Source: Dolomitihabitans soli (GTDB lineage: Bacteria; Actinomycetota; Actinomycetes; Streptosporangiales; Streptosporangiaceae). From it: a stretch of 64,000 nt of DNA. Of the stretch, positions 38,414 through 46,734 are shown in pieces. Each line of letters starts with the position of its first letter. Positions within the stretch are counted from its first letter, which is position 1. The stretch is from the NCBI RefSeq assembly GCF_022213955.1, contig NZ_JAKNTW010000008.1, positions 1 to 64,000 on the forward strand, given 5' to 3'. A program made the position numbers and the translations under genes. The notes below the pieces were generated by a model. It was given only the letters and a program-made list of their open reading frames with translations. It was not told the DNA's origin and made no database searches.

Positions 38414-39691
38414 ATGCTCGCCCGAACAGCAGCCGTGGCCGCGGCACTGACCGTCATCCCGTCCGGGATCGCGACCGCCGCCGCCCCTCCGCCAGGCGCC
38501 ACCTCCCTCAAGGTCGCGCACAGCAAGGTCGTCTCGGCCGACCCGGTCGGCCACACGCCACACGTCCTCGACGGCATCGTCAACGCCATCGCGCTCGTCG
38601 GCCGCACCGTGGTGGTCGGCGGCGACTTCAGCCAGGTGCGCGCCGCCCGTCTCGGCCCCACGCTCGACCGCGACAACCTCTTCGCCTTCGATCTCGTCAC
38701 CGGCCAGATCCTGCCCGACTTCGCCCCCGGCGCCGACGGTCCCGTGCACGCGCTGGCCCCCGGCGCCGACGACACCGTCTACGTCGGCGGCGCCTTCGCC
38801 TCGATCGACCACGGCGGAAGCCGCGCGCTGACCCGGCTGCGGCTCGCCGACGGCGCCCCGGCGCCGGGCTTCGCGCCACGAGTGGCCGGCGGCAGCGTCT
38901 TCACCCTGGCCGTGCAGAACGGGAAGCTGTACGCCGGAGGCGACTTCAACCGGGTGGGCCGCTTCCCCCGCCTGGCGATCGCCGCGCTGGATCCGGCGAC
39001 CGGAGCCGCCGACCCCGGATTCACCATCACCCCGGATGAGCCGCGGCGCGGCCAGTACAAGGTCTACGCTCTCGCGGCCAGTCCGACCCGGCTGGCGGTC
39101 CTCGGCAGCTTCGGCACGCTCGACGACTTGCCGCGGGGACAACTGGGCCTGATCGACATCAGCCGCCCGGCCGCGAAGGTCGCCCCTTGGCGGACGGACG
39201 CGTACGCGACGAATTGCAAGGACGCGTTTCCGACCTACGTCAGGGGAGTGGATTTCTCACCCGCAGGAGACTACTTCGTGGTGGTCACGACAGGCGGCCG
39301 TGGCGGATCTCGGAAACTATGCGACACCGCCGCGCGATTCGAGACTTTCTCCCGAGGTGACACGATCAAACCAACCTGGGTAAACCACACGGGTGGTGAC
39401 TCGCTGTACTCGGTCGCCGTGACCGGAGCGGCGGTCTACGTGGGCGGGCACCAACGCTGGCTCGACAACCCGGGAGGCAGCGACAGCGCCGGTCCGGGAG
39501 CGGTCGCCCGGCCCGGCATCGGCGCCATCCACCCACGCACCGGCAAGGCCCTGTCCTGGAACCCGACCCGTGACCGCGGGATCGGCGTCAAGGCCTTTCT
39601 TCCCCACCGGGGCGGTCTGCTGGTTGGGAGCGATACGACTCGGCTGGGCCGGGAGTATCATGCGCGGGTCGGGATGTTCCCGCTTTCGTGA
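38414..39691 (+). CDS. Secreted beta-propeller protein of unknown function
   Basis: 425 residues with a Sec signal (LARTAAVAAALTVIPSGIATAAA, cut near residue 25). The body consists of repeating blades such as TVVVGGDFSQV, TVYVGGAFASI, KLYAGGDFNRVG and AVYVGGHQRW, the GG(D/A)F pattern of delta-60-like/kelch-like propeller proteins. Two cysteines (NCKD, KLCD) could pair. The start has no good ribosome site beyond a close CAGGA. Its last 104 bases overlap the DUF4229 gene on the other strand. Function not known. Confidence 0.8.
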   Translation: MLARTAAVAAALTVIPSGIATAAAPPPGATSLKVAHSKVVSADPVGHTPHVLDGIVNAIALVGRTVVVGGDFSQVRAARLGPTLDRDNLFAFDLVTGQILPDFAPGADGPVHALAPGADDTVYVGGAFASIDHGGSRALTRLRLADGAPAPGFAPRVAGGSVFTLAVQNGKLYAGGDFNRVGRFPRLAIAALDPATGAADPGFTITPDEPRRGQYKVYALAASPTRLAVLGSFGTLDDLPRGQLGLIDISRPAAKVAPWRTDAYATNCKDAFPTYVRGVDFSPAGDYFVVVTTGGRGGSRKLCDTAARFETFSRGDTIKPTWVNHTGGDSLYSVAVTGAAVYVGGHQRWLDNPGGSDSAGPGAVARPGIGAIHPRTGKALSWNPTRDRGIGVKAFLPHRGGLLVGSDTTRLGREYHARVGMFPLS

Positions 39692-39869
39692 GGCGCGAAC
39701 TCATCGCATCACGCTGCTTGGACAGCAAGACGTAGCTCGCGAGGCCGCTGAGCACGAAGGCCGCGATCAGGACCAGCGGCCAGTTCCGCAGGCCGAGCAG
39801 GTAGATCACGCCGACGGCCACGACGAACAGGCCGATCCGGGACGCTGTGTAAACGAGAACGGGACGCAC
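39588..39869 (-). CDS. DUF4229-family small membrane protein
   Basis: 93 residues: two membrane helices (LVYTASRIGLFVVAVGVIYLL and LVLIAAFVLSGLASYVLL) joined by LRNWP, followed by SKQRDAMSSRL, the DUF4229 pattern, and a ~35-residue disordered tail (PAHDTPGPAES). The tail is the part that overlaps the end of the convergent propeller gene. GTG 39869 is used. Role unknown; the family is widespread next to respiratory/heme genes in actinobacteria. Confidence 0.8.
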   Translation of the reverse strand: MRPVLVYTASRIGLFVVAVGVIYLLGLRNWPLVLIAAFVLSGLASYVLLSKQRDAMSSRLTKAGTSRPAHDTPGPAESYRSQPADRPGGEERP

Positions 39870-40128
39870 AGCGTCGAGGTTACGTCACTCTCACGGCGGA
39901 GCGGTCGCTCTTCGCATCGGCTGCGGGCGCTGATAGTGTGCCCAACACCGCCTTTTGTAAAGAAACACCCATGAGAGCCCCAAAGAGGCTCTATCATATA
40001 ACAATCGGGCAGTTGGCCTATAACAACCCGTGATCTTTGCTGAAAACCACGGATAAAACAGGCTTCGCTCGGCACACTGGTTACCTGTCCGCCCGCTGGC
40101 AGGAAGCGGGATGCGAGGGGGAGAGATT

Positions 40129-40350
40129 GTGGAGAGTAGCAGCGAGCGTCTGCTGACACCCGGTGAGGTTGCCGCCCTCTTCCGGGTCGACCCGAAGACG
40201 GTTACCCGCTGGGCGGCGGCCGGCCGCATCAGCAGCATTCGAACCCCCGGAGGGCACCGGCGCTTCCGCGAGTCGGAAGTTCACGCCCTCCTACGCGGTG
40301 AGGATGTCCTAACGGCCGACCGGCCAACCGGCGAATCCCCGCGCGTCTGA
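40129..40350 (+). CDS. BldC-like MerR-type DNA-binding protein
   Basis: 73 residues, essentially one winged HTH: LLTPGEVAALFRVDPKTVTR, then WAAAGRISSIRTPGGHRRF and ESEVHALL. This matches BldC, the small developmental regulator of Streptomyces that binds direct repeats as head-to-tail oligomers. GTG 40129 follows GAGGGGGAGA; the ATG at 40111 would swallow that site. The ~230 bases before it are A/T-rich with two TATAACAA copies, probably its promoter. A paralogue of BldC cannot be excluded, so no symbol is given. Confidence 0.88.
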   Translation: MESSSERLLTPGEVAALFRVDPKTVTRWAAAGRISSIRTPGGHRRFRESEVHALLRGEDVLTADRPTGESPRV

Positions 40351-40521
40351 CGACGAGTCGTCAACCACGGTGATCCTGCGCGCCCACCCGGAAGCCGCAG
40401 GGTCACCGTAGACCACCGCGACGCGATCTCTTTCACCTGCCTCTCGCCGCACGAACTCTCCTGCACCAGCCTCTCCCCAAGGCGCTCCCGTACGGCGAGG
40501 ACACGAGGACCGGCCCGCGGC

Positions 40522-40761
40522 TCACGTCTCCTGGTCGGCCTTGAAGGCGAGGAACTCCCGCTCGAGGTCGTCGTTATCGTCCCGCCAGCGCCGCCGCCGT
40601 TCGGCCAGCTGTTCCTCGGTGAATGATTCGGCGAGCCAGCGATCGTATTCCGGGTCGCCCGGCGAGATCTCGACATACGCGTTGCCGATCAGGCGCCCGT
40701 CATCGCTGGCAAGGCTCTGCGGCACGCGCAGGGTCCCGTCGGCGAGCCGGATGACGTTCAT
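40522..40761 (-). CDS. Small charged protein, possible partner of the zinc peptidase
   Basis: 79 residues, acidic and charged: starts MNVIRLADGTLRVPQSLASD and ends in a helical, Arg/Glu/Asp-rich stretch (LAERRRRWRDDNDDLEREF). It begins 22 bases after the ATLF-like peptidase gene on the same strand, the usual spacing of an operon. No family was recognised. Its place directly behind a toxin-like protease makes an antagonist or chaperone role possible, but that is inference only. Confidence 0.7.
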   Translation of the reverse strand: MNVIRLADGTLRVPQSLASDDGRLIGNAYVEISPGDPEYDRWLAESFTEEQLAERRRRWRDDNDDLEREFLAFKADQET

Positions 40762-40783
40762 GGTCTGACCTTCCCGATAAGTC

Positions 40784-41629
40784 TCAGATTCCGTAGCGCC
40801 GATTGAAGAACAACATGACGTTGAGCGCCATCCGCGTGTCTCCGCCGAGCATGTCCACCAGGGCGGGCCGCTGGCGGGAGGCGATCGCGGCGAAGGCGTC
40901 GGCGAAGAACTCCTTGCGTCCCAGCCCGCCCGGCTGGCGGTGGAAGGCGGACGCGAAGAGCGGCTCGCACTGCTCGTAGAGGCTGACGAACTCCGGCAGG
41001 TCGGAGACCCATTCCCCCGGCCGGGAGTCGACGTCGTCGAGGGCGTGCCCGACCTCGTGCATCATCACGTCGGGCGTGGGCGACGGCCGGTCACCGACGA
41101 CGATCTTGCGGTCGCCGTACGCCCCCGCGCAGATGTCCCACGTCGCCCGGCCGGACGGCAGCGGCGCGCCGCGCAGATAGCCCATGTCGTCGAGATCGGG
41201 GACTCCGCCGGGCCCGACGTAGATGCCTTCGAGTCCGTCGGCCAGCTTGGCCTTCAGCCGCTCCGGTAACCGTGCGAGGCTCTCGACCGCCCGTACGGAC
41301 TCGATCGGCGGCGGTCCGAGGCGAGAGTCCCACTGGCGGTGCACGACCTTTTCGAGGGCCCCGCAGTGCCGCAGGCCGTCTCCCATGTCGGGCGTCTCCG
41401 GCGAGTTCGGCCGCGCCCTGGGCCGCTCGTCGTCGAGCTCGAAATCCTGCCAGGTGTACTGCGGCCGATCCACCACCGACGCCGCGACCACCGGCCCACG
41501 CTCGATCCGCCGCTCTGCCTCACGCGGCGGCTCCCTGACGGTCTCGCCCCGGTGCGGCGAAGCGTACGGCCCGCGCTGCCACCAGCGACTTCCTCGCCGA
41601 TGCCGGCCCTTATCGCCCGACTGCGCCAT
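40784..41629 (-). CDS. Zinc metallopeptidase with anthrax-lethal-factor-like (ATLF/M34) domain
   Basis: 281 residues. The first ~90 are disordered and Arg/Pro-rich; the rest is a gluzincin-type domain. The zinc motif is MMHEVGHALDDVDS (HExxH followed by D-D) and the third ligand Glu lies in RKEFFADAFAAIAS, an arrangement very close to the HExxH and EFFAEAF motifs of lethal factor. No signal peptide or membrane helix is visible. ATG 41629 follows AGAGGGG; earlier in-frame ATGs exist at 41713 and 41644. Possible cell-internal protease or polymorphic-toxin-like effector; targets unknown. Confidence 0.8.
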   Translation of the reverse strand: MAQSGDKGRHRRGSRWWQRGPYASPHRGETVREPPREAERRIERGPVVAASVVDRPQYTWQDFELDDERPRARPNSPETPDMGDGLRHCGALEKVVHRQWDSRLGPPPIESVRAVESLARLPERLKAKLADGLEGIYVGPGGVPDLDDMGYLRGAPLPSGRATWDICAGAYGDRKIVVGDRPSPTPDVMMHEVGHALDDVDSRPGEWVSDLPEFVSLYEQCEPLFASAFHRQPGGLGRKEFFADAFAAIASRQRPALVDMLGGDTRMALNVMLFFNRRYGI

Positions 41630-41758
41630 CGAACCCCTCTGCATCCGCGTGGATTCCCGGCTTCCACGGTACGACGCCGGTCTTCGCGCGTCATCCGTTA
41701 TGTCCGATGACATTGAACAGCGGACGCGATGGTCCCGTCGATGGCTTACAGTGCGGGC

Positions 41759-42052
41759 ATGCCCTTGGTTCTCGGCCTGGCCTTGCTGGCCTTCTGGCTT
41801 TACTGCCTGTTCGACGTCATCACGACGCCCGACCAGGAGACCAGAAACCTGCCCAAGATTCTTTGGGTTCTCATCGTGGTGCTACTGGTCGTCATCGGAG
41901 GCCTGTTCTGGCTCCTCCTCGGCCGCCCCAGAGACCCCAGAGCCCCCGCCCCAGCGCCCGGTGACGGCAGCGCCCAGCAAGCCCCCAGAGGCCCCGACGA
42001 CGACCCCGACTTCCTCAAGGACCTCGACCGCCGCCTCAAGGAAGAAGACTGA
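41759..42052 (+). CDS. PLDc_N-domain small membrane protein
   Basis: 97 residues. Two membrane helices: MPLVLGLALLAFWLYCLFDV and LWVLIVVLLVVIGGLFWLLL, separated by the PLDc_N-type VITTPDQETRNLPKI loop. A hydrophilic tail ends DFLKDLDRRLKEED. Despite the name, the catalytic phospholipase domain is absent. ATG 41759 is supported by the conserved start; TACAGT at 41747-41752 in -10 position suggests a leaderless transcript. It ends against a strong hairpin shared with ccsB. Confidence 0.8.
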   Translation: MPLVLGLALLAFWLYCLFDVITTPDQETRNLPKILWVLIVVLLVVIGGLFWLLLGRPRDPRAPAPAPGDGSAQQAPRGPDDDPDFLKDLDRRLKEED

Positions 42053-42065
42053 GGCGAGCGGCAGG

Positions 42066-42091
42066 CGCGTGCCGGCAGCGGCCGGCACGCG
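42066..42091. terminator. Bidirectional hairpin terminator
   Basis: Arms CGCGTGCCGGC (42066-42076) and GCCGGCACGCG (42081-42091) are perfectly complementary over 11 pairs, with an AGCG loop. The hairpin lies in the 54 bases between the convergent stops of the PLDc_N gene (42052) and ccsB (42107), so it can end transcripts from both sides. There is no U-run, as is common in actinomycetes. Confidence 0.8.
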
Positions 42092-42106
42092 TGACGGACG
42101 TGATGG

Positions 42107-43057
42107 CTAACCCGGCGGCACGTCGGCGTAGGAGTGCAGCCCGCCGAGGAACATGTTGACGCCGATCAGGTTGAACAGCAGGCAGCCGAAGGCGACGATC
42201 TGCACGATGACGGCGGCCCGGCCCCGCCAGCCCGCGGTGGCGCGAGCGTGCAGATAGGCGGCGTAGGCGATCCAGGTGATGAACGCCCAGACCTCCTTGG
42301 GGTCCCAGCCCCAGTAACGGCCCCACGCCTTGTCGGCCCACATCGCGCCGGCGATGACGGCGAAGGTCCAGATGGGGAAACCGATCACGGTGGCCCGGTG
42401 GGCGATGCGCTCCAGCTCGACGCGGGACGGCAGCCGGCCGGGACGTTCACCGCGGAACAGGTAGAGAATGCCCGACACCCCGCCCAAGATGAACAGCCCG
42501 CTGGCGATGATGGCCGCGCTGACGTGGATGCCGACCCAGTAGGAGTTCAGCGCCGGCACCACGGGCCCGGCCTGGACGTGCAGATAGCGTACGGCGAAGC
42601 CCATGCCGAGCGTGGTGGCGACGGAGACGAACGCGCCGAGGAACCGCACGGGGTAGCGGAGCTGCATGAGCAGGAAGGCCGTCATCGCGGCGAAGGCCAT
42701 CGCCACCACGAACTCATACATGTTGCCCCACGGCCACCTGCCGACCGCCAGCCCGCGGGTCAGGATGCACCCGAGATTGGCCGCCCAGCCGAGCCAGCTC
42801 AGCCAGAGGGCCACGGTCCCCGCCCGGTCGGGCCATCCCGGCGCGGCGGCCGCGGGTCCGGGGGGCGGGGCGTCCGCCACTGCCGTACCACCGCCGACGG
42901 ACGCGAGCTCGCGGGCGGGCGCGGCCGTGGACGCGGCGGCCCGGCCGAAACCGAGCTCCAGCGCGTATCCGACCATGGCGAACACGTAGAGCAGCACCGT
43001 CGCCAGGACGAGCTGGTCGCTCAGCGTGGCGAGACCGGTGTCGACCTCAACGGGCAT
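42107..43057 (-). CDS. ccsB: Cytochrome c biogenesis protein CcsB (ResC-type)
   Basis: 316 residues, about eight membrane helices. The heme-handling WWD motif is present as WGWDPKEVWAFITW near the C terminus, and His residues flank it. With ResB it forms the System II complex that exports heme and joins it to CxxCH apocytochromes outside the membrane. ATG 43057 overlaps the resB end by 11 bases and has AGGAG upstream. Ends facing a strong terminator. Confidence 0.95.
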   Translation of the reverse strand: MPVEVDTGLATLSDQLVLATVLLYVFAMVGYALELGFGRAAASTAAPARELASVGGGTAVADAPPPGPAAAAPGWPDRAGTVALWLSWLGWAANLGCILTRGLAVGRWPWGNMYEFVVAMAFAAMTAFLLMQLRYPVRFLGAFVSVATTLGMGFAVRYLHVQAGPVVPALNSYWVGIHVSAAIIASGLFILGGVSGILYLFRGERPGRLPSRVELERIAHRATVIGFPIWTFAVIAGAMWADKAWGRYWGWDPKEVWAFITWIAYAAYLHARATAGWRGRAAVIVQIVAFGCLLFNLIGVNMFLGGLHSYADVPPG

Positions 43058-44654
43058 CGTTGACTCCTGCAGATGTGGCACCCAGTGCCTTGACGATGTC
43101 GGCGAACTCCTCGGCGAACCCCGCGTCCCCGCCTTCGGTGCGGGTCAGGCCGCCGACCTCCACGACGGTACTCCCGCCGCCTGCCGCCTCCGCAACCCGC
43201 ACCCATACTCGGCGCCGCCGGATGGTGAGGGCGAACACGAGCCCGATCACGGCGCCGCCGGCGGCGAGCAGGGCGGGCAGCCGGGCGGGGTCGTAGGCGA
43301 TCTGGAGGGTGATCCACTCCTTCACGCCGGTGAAGGTGACCTTCCCGTTGCCGCCCGGCAGTTCGAGGCTCTGGCCGACCTCCAGCGGGTCGGCCGCCAT
43401 GACCAGCGGCTCCATCTTCTTCAGCTTCTCGGGGTCGAACAGGTAGACCGACTGCGGGATGCCCGAGCGCAGGCCGAGATCGCCGGCGAAGGCGCGGACC
43501 TGGGCGGTGGGCAGGAGCGCGCCGGGGAAGGTGGAGACGAGGACGCCGTCCTGCCGCCGCATGGTGGTGGGCAGGAAGCGGATGGACAGGCCCAGCTGCT
43601 TCGGCTTGGCGTCGGGCACCTTGATGGTGCACTCGGACGCGAAGGTCGAGACGGTCTCGGGGAGGCACGTCACCGGCCCCTCGAAGGCGACGTCGCCGTT
43701 GCCGTCGACGACGGTGAACGTGGGCGCGTAGCCGTTGCCGATCAGGTAGGTCTGGGTGCCGTTGACCTCAAGCGGCTCGTTGACCCTCAGCGGGTAGTCG
43801 CGGGCCGGGGCCTCCGGCGAGTCGTGCACCTTGAGCTTGGCGAGGAAGTCGAGGACCTGGCCGCGCTTGCCGCCGGTGGCCACATAGCTGACCTGGAGGT
43901 CCTCCAGCTGGAAGGAGAAGGGTTCGAGCGACTCCGCGGAGACCTGGAAGCCGGGGATGTAGCGATCGTAGGCGGCGACCGTGTTGGCGAACCCGTTGCC
44001 CTCGACGACCAGCACGTTCCCCCGGTAGCCCAGCAGGGCGCCCGCGCCCACCGCGACCAGCAACGCCAGCAGCGAGACGTGGAAGAGCAGGTTGCCGGTC
44101 TCCTTGAGGTAGCCCTTCTCCGCGGCCACCCAGCCGGGCCCGGTCGCGACCCGGAACCGCCGCGCGCGCAGCTTGGCGGCCACCTTGGCGGACACGGCCT
44201 CGACGGGGGTGTCGTCCTCGAAGGACGCGTTCAGCGGCAGGCGGGCGAGGTTGCGGGGCGCGGCGGGCGGCTTACGGCGCAGCTCGCGCAGGTAGACGCC
44301 GGTACGCGGGATGACGCAGCCGATCAGCGACAGGAACAGCAGCAGGTAGATCGCCGCGAACCAGGGCGCCTGGAAGACGTCGAAGAGCCAGAACCTGTCG
44401 AGCCACGCGGCGTACGACGGATCGTTTTTGAAGATCTCCGCCACCTTGCCGGGCTCGACGCCGCGCTGTGGGAAGATCGATCCGGGCACGGAGCCGAGCG
44501 CGAAGAGCAGCAGCAGGATCAGCGCGGTCCGCATCGAGGTGAGCGTGCGCCAGAACCAGCGAAGCCAGGCCTGCACGCCGAGACCGGCGGGACGCCGGCG
44601 CGGGGTGTCGGCGTCCGCGGCGGGACGCGCCTTGGTGTCGTCGGTTGCCTTCAT
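43047..44654 (-). CDS. resB: Cytochrome c biogenesis protein ResB (Ccs1-type)
   Basis: 535 residues: N-terminal membrane helices (ALILLLLFALGSVPGSIFPQ), a large outer domain (~300 residues) with NLLFHVSLLALLVAVGAGAL before it, and a final helix (ALLAAGGAVIGLVFAL). Characteristic are the GSIFPQRG and AAIYLLLFLSLIGCVIPRT segments. Partner of CcsB in System II heme ligation. ATG 44654 starts 13 bases after ccdA ends. Confidence 0.95.
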   Translation of the reverse strand: MKATDDTKARPAADADTPRRRPAGLGVQAWLRWFWRTLTSMRTALILLLLFALGSVPGSIFPQRGVEPGKVAEIFKNDPSYAAWLDRFWLFDVFQAPWFAAIYLLLFLSLIGCVIPRTGVYLRELRRKPPAAPRNLARLPLNASFEDDTPVEAVSAKVAAKLRARRFRVATGPGWVAAEKGYLKETGNLLFHVSLLALLVAVGAGALLGYRGNVLVVEGNGFANTVAAYDRYIPGFQVSAESLEPFSFQLEDLQVSYVATGGKRGQVLDFLAKLKVHDSPEAPARDYPLRVNEPLEVNGTQTYLIGNGYAPTFTVVDGNGDVAFEGPVTCLPETVSTFASECTIKVPDAKPKQLGLSIRFLPTTMRRQDGVLVSTFPGALLPTAQVRAFAGDLGLRSGIPQSVYLFDPEKLKKMEPLVMAADPLEVGQSLELPGGNGKVTFTGVKEWITLQIAYDPARLPALLAAGGAVIGLVFALTIRRRRVWVRVAEAAGGGSTVVEVGGLTRTEGGDAGFAEEFADIVKALGATSAGVNDAR

Positions 44655-44667
44655 CGATTACCCGTCA

Positions 44668-45402
44668 TCAGATCACTGGCTGGAATCCGCCGATCCATCC
44701 CTGCATCGTCATGACGACCTCGCCCCACAGTCCGGTGACGAGCAGGATGCCGACGGCGACCAGCATGCCACCGCCGACGCGCATGATGAGCAGGGAGTGG
44801 CGGCGCAGCGCCTTGAAGGCCTGCAGCGCCTTGGTGTAGGCCAGCCCGGCGGCCACGAACGGCAGGCCGAGCCCCAGAGCGTACGCGAAGGCGAGCAGCG
44901 CGCCACGGCCGGCGCTGCCCTCGTTCAGGCCGAGGGTGAGCACCACCGCGAGGGTCGGCCCGATGCAGGGGGTCCAGCCGAGCCCGAACACCACCCCGAG
45001 CAGCGGCGCGCCCGCCAGGCCCGCGTTGGGCAGCCGGTGGATGCGCACGTCCCGCTGGAGGCCGGGGATCAGGCCGACGAAGGCCAGCCCGAGCACGATC
45101 GTCAGCCCGCCGAGCACTCTGGTGATCACCTCGGCGTTGCCGAGCAGCGTCGCGCCCACCGTCCCGACGACCGCGCCGCCCACCACGAAGACGACGGCGA
45201 AGCCCAGCACGAACAGCACCGTGCCGAGCACCAGCCGCCCGCGTCGGGGATCGGCGCTCATCCCCGTCACGTACGACAGGTAACCGGGGACCAGCGGCAG
45301 CACGCACGGCGACAGGAACGAGACGAAACCGGCCGCCACCGCGATCGGCAGGGCCAGCCCGAGAGATCCCGACGCGACGGTGTCAGCGAGATCGATGAAC
45401 AT
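44668..45402 (-). CDS. ccdA: Thiol-disulfide transmembrane reductant carrier CcdA
   Basis: 244 residues, six helices. The two membrane cysteines that relay electrons across the membrane are in SFLSPCVLPLVPGYLSYVTG and GLGWTPCIGPTLAVVL. It keeps ResA-type thioredoxin and apocytochrome cysteines reduced for heme attachment. ATG 45402 lies three bases after the stop of the upstream resA-like gene. Confidence 0.96.
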   Translation of the reverse strand: MFIDLADTVASGSLGLALPIAVAAGFVSFLSPCVLPLVPGYLSYVTGMSADPRRGRLVLGTVLFVLGFAVVFVVGGAVVGTVGATLLGNAEVITRVLGGLTIVLGLAFVGLIPGLQRDVRIHRLPNAGLAGAPLLGVVFGLGWTPCIGPTLAVVLTLGLNEGSAGRGALLAFAYALGLGLPFVAAGLAYTKALQAFKALRRHSLLIMRVGGGMLVAVGILLVTGLWGEVVMTMQGWIGGFQPVI

Positions 45403-45405
45403 CTC

Positions 45406-45990
45406 TCATCGCTTCTCGTCCCCCACCTTCGTGATCGCGTCGAGCAGGTCGGCGTACTTGATCGCGCCGAGCGCCCTGGCCGCGATCCGGCCCTGCCTGT
45501 CGATGATCAGCGTCGACGGGAGGGCGGCGGGCGGGACCGTGCCCTGGAAGGCCAGCGCGATCCTGCCCGGCTGGTCGTGCAGGCTCGGGTAGCCGGGTGT
45601 GTGGTTGCGCTCGAAGGCCAGGGCCGCCGCCTTGTCGTCCTTGAACGCGACGCCGAGGAACTCGACCCCGTCGCCCTTGGTCTTGGCGGCGACCTCCTTG
45701 AGCGTGGGCGCCTCCGCCACGCACGGCGGGCACCAGGAGGCCCAGAAGTTCAGCACCACCACTTTGCCCTTGTGCCCGGCGAGTGAGACCGCCGCCCCGT
45801 CGAGCGTCTGCCCCTGTACGGCGGGCGCCGCCTTCCGCTCCGCTGCGGGGAACAGCACCATCTTCCCGTCTCCGGCGATGAAGCGCGTGTCGCCCATCGC
45901 GGGCTGGCCGCTCGGGGAGTTGCCCGCACACGCGGTCACGCCGGCGGCCAGCACCAGGGCAAGCGCGAGCACACGGATTCTGACGGCCAT
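45406..45990 (-). CDS. resA: ResA/TlpA-type lipoprotein thioredoxin
   Basis: 194 residues. A lipoprotein signal MAVRIRVLALALVLAAGVTA ends at Cys in TACAGN (lipobox), anchoring it outside the membrane. The thioredoxin domain has LNFWASWCPPCVAEAPTL (CPPC active site) and cis-Pro in AALPSTLIIDRQG. It reduces the CxxCH cysteines of apocytochrome c, fed by CcdA. A histidine-phosphatase gene precedes it on the strand. Confidence 0.93.
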   Translation of the reverse strand: MAVRIRVLALALVLAAGVTACAGNSPSGQPAMGDTRFIAGDGKMVLFPAAERKAAPAVQGQTLDGAAVSLAGHKGKVVVLNFWASWCPPCVAEAPTLKEVAAKTKGDGVEFLGVAFKDDKAAALAFERNHTPGYPSLHDQPGRIALAFQGTVPPAALPSTLIIDRQGRIAARALGAIKYADLLDAITKVGDEKR

Positions 45991-46044
45991 CGGAGAAACT
46001 CTCCCTGCACTACAAGCGGTAGAGCACCAACTGTATCCGCGGGA

Positions 46045-46680
46045 TCAGGCGCCTGGCACACTGGGCCGGTTCAGCGCGCCGGCGGGCTCGCTGTATCCCA
46101 CGCTGGAGAGCCGGTCGCCGTCGAAGGTCAGAGTCGTCAGGCTGGCCAGCCCGCACTGGCGGCGGCGTGGGTCGTGCCACAGCCTGCGGCCTTCGGCGGC
46201 CAGCCGGATGGTCCAGATGGGGAGCTGATGGCTGACCAGCACCGCCTCGTGCCCGCGCGCCGCCGTACGGGCGTCGTTGATCGCCCCGCGCATCCGCGCG
46301 ACGACCTGCAGGTAGCGCTCGCCCCAGGAGGGCCGGAACGGGTTCCAGAAGTGCCGGTAGTGGCGGGGGTCGCGGAACACGCTCTCGCCCAGGCCGAGGG
46401 GCACGCCTTCGAACACGTTGAGCGCCTCGATCAGCCGGACGTCGATGCCGATCTCCAGCTCAAGCGCCTCGGCGATCGGGGCCGCGGTCTCCCGCGCGCG
46501 CTCCAGCGGCGAGCTGACCAGGACGGTGACGTCACGATGGGCGAGTGCCTTGGCGACCGTCTCCGCCATCGACCTGCCGGTCTCCGACAGGTGGTAGCCG
46601 GGCAGCCTGCCGTACAGGACTCCCCCGGGATTGTGCACCTCACCGTGGCGCAGCAGATGGACGACGGTGGTTTCAGCCAT
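46045..46680 (-). CDS. Histidine phosphatase-family protein
   Basis: 211 residues of the phosphoglycerate-mutase-like fold. The phospho-accepting His is in VVHLLRHGEVHNPGG, followed by SSPLERARETAAPIAEAL and the second catalytic His in VLVSHQLPIWTI. Substrate unknown; in this fold it may be a phosphosugar or an alpha-ribazole-type compound. ATG 46680. It heads the cytochrome c maturation run, 54 bases before the resA-like gene. Confidence 0.92.
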   Translation of the reverse strand: MAETTVVHLLRHGEVHNPGGVLYGRLPGYHLSETGRSMAETVAKALAHRDVTVLVSSPLERARETAAPIAEALELEIGIDVRLIEALNVFEGVPLGLGESVFRDPRHYRHFWNPFRPSWGERYLQVVARMRGAINDARTAARGHEAVLVSHQLPIWTIRLAAEGRRLWHDPRRRQCGLASLTTLTFDGDRLSSVGYSEPAGALNRPSVPGA

Positions 46681-46734
46681 GGTGGCCTCAGCCTACTCAC
46701 CTGTAACACGCGTGGCACCTGCCGGGGCGAAACC

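Noticed and set aside
40200-40260. GATTCGAAC-like sequence resembling a tRNA T-loop
   Set aside because: It lies inside the BldC-like HTH coding region and no cloverleaf can be drawn around it.
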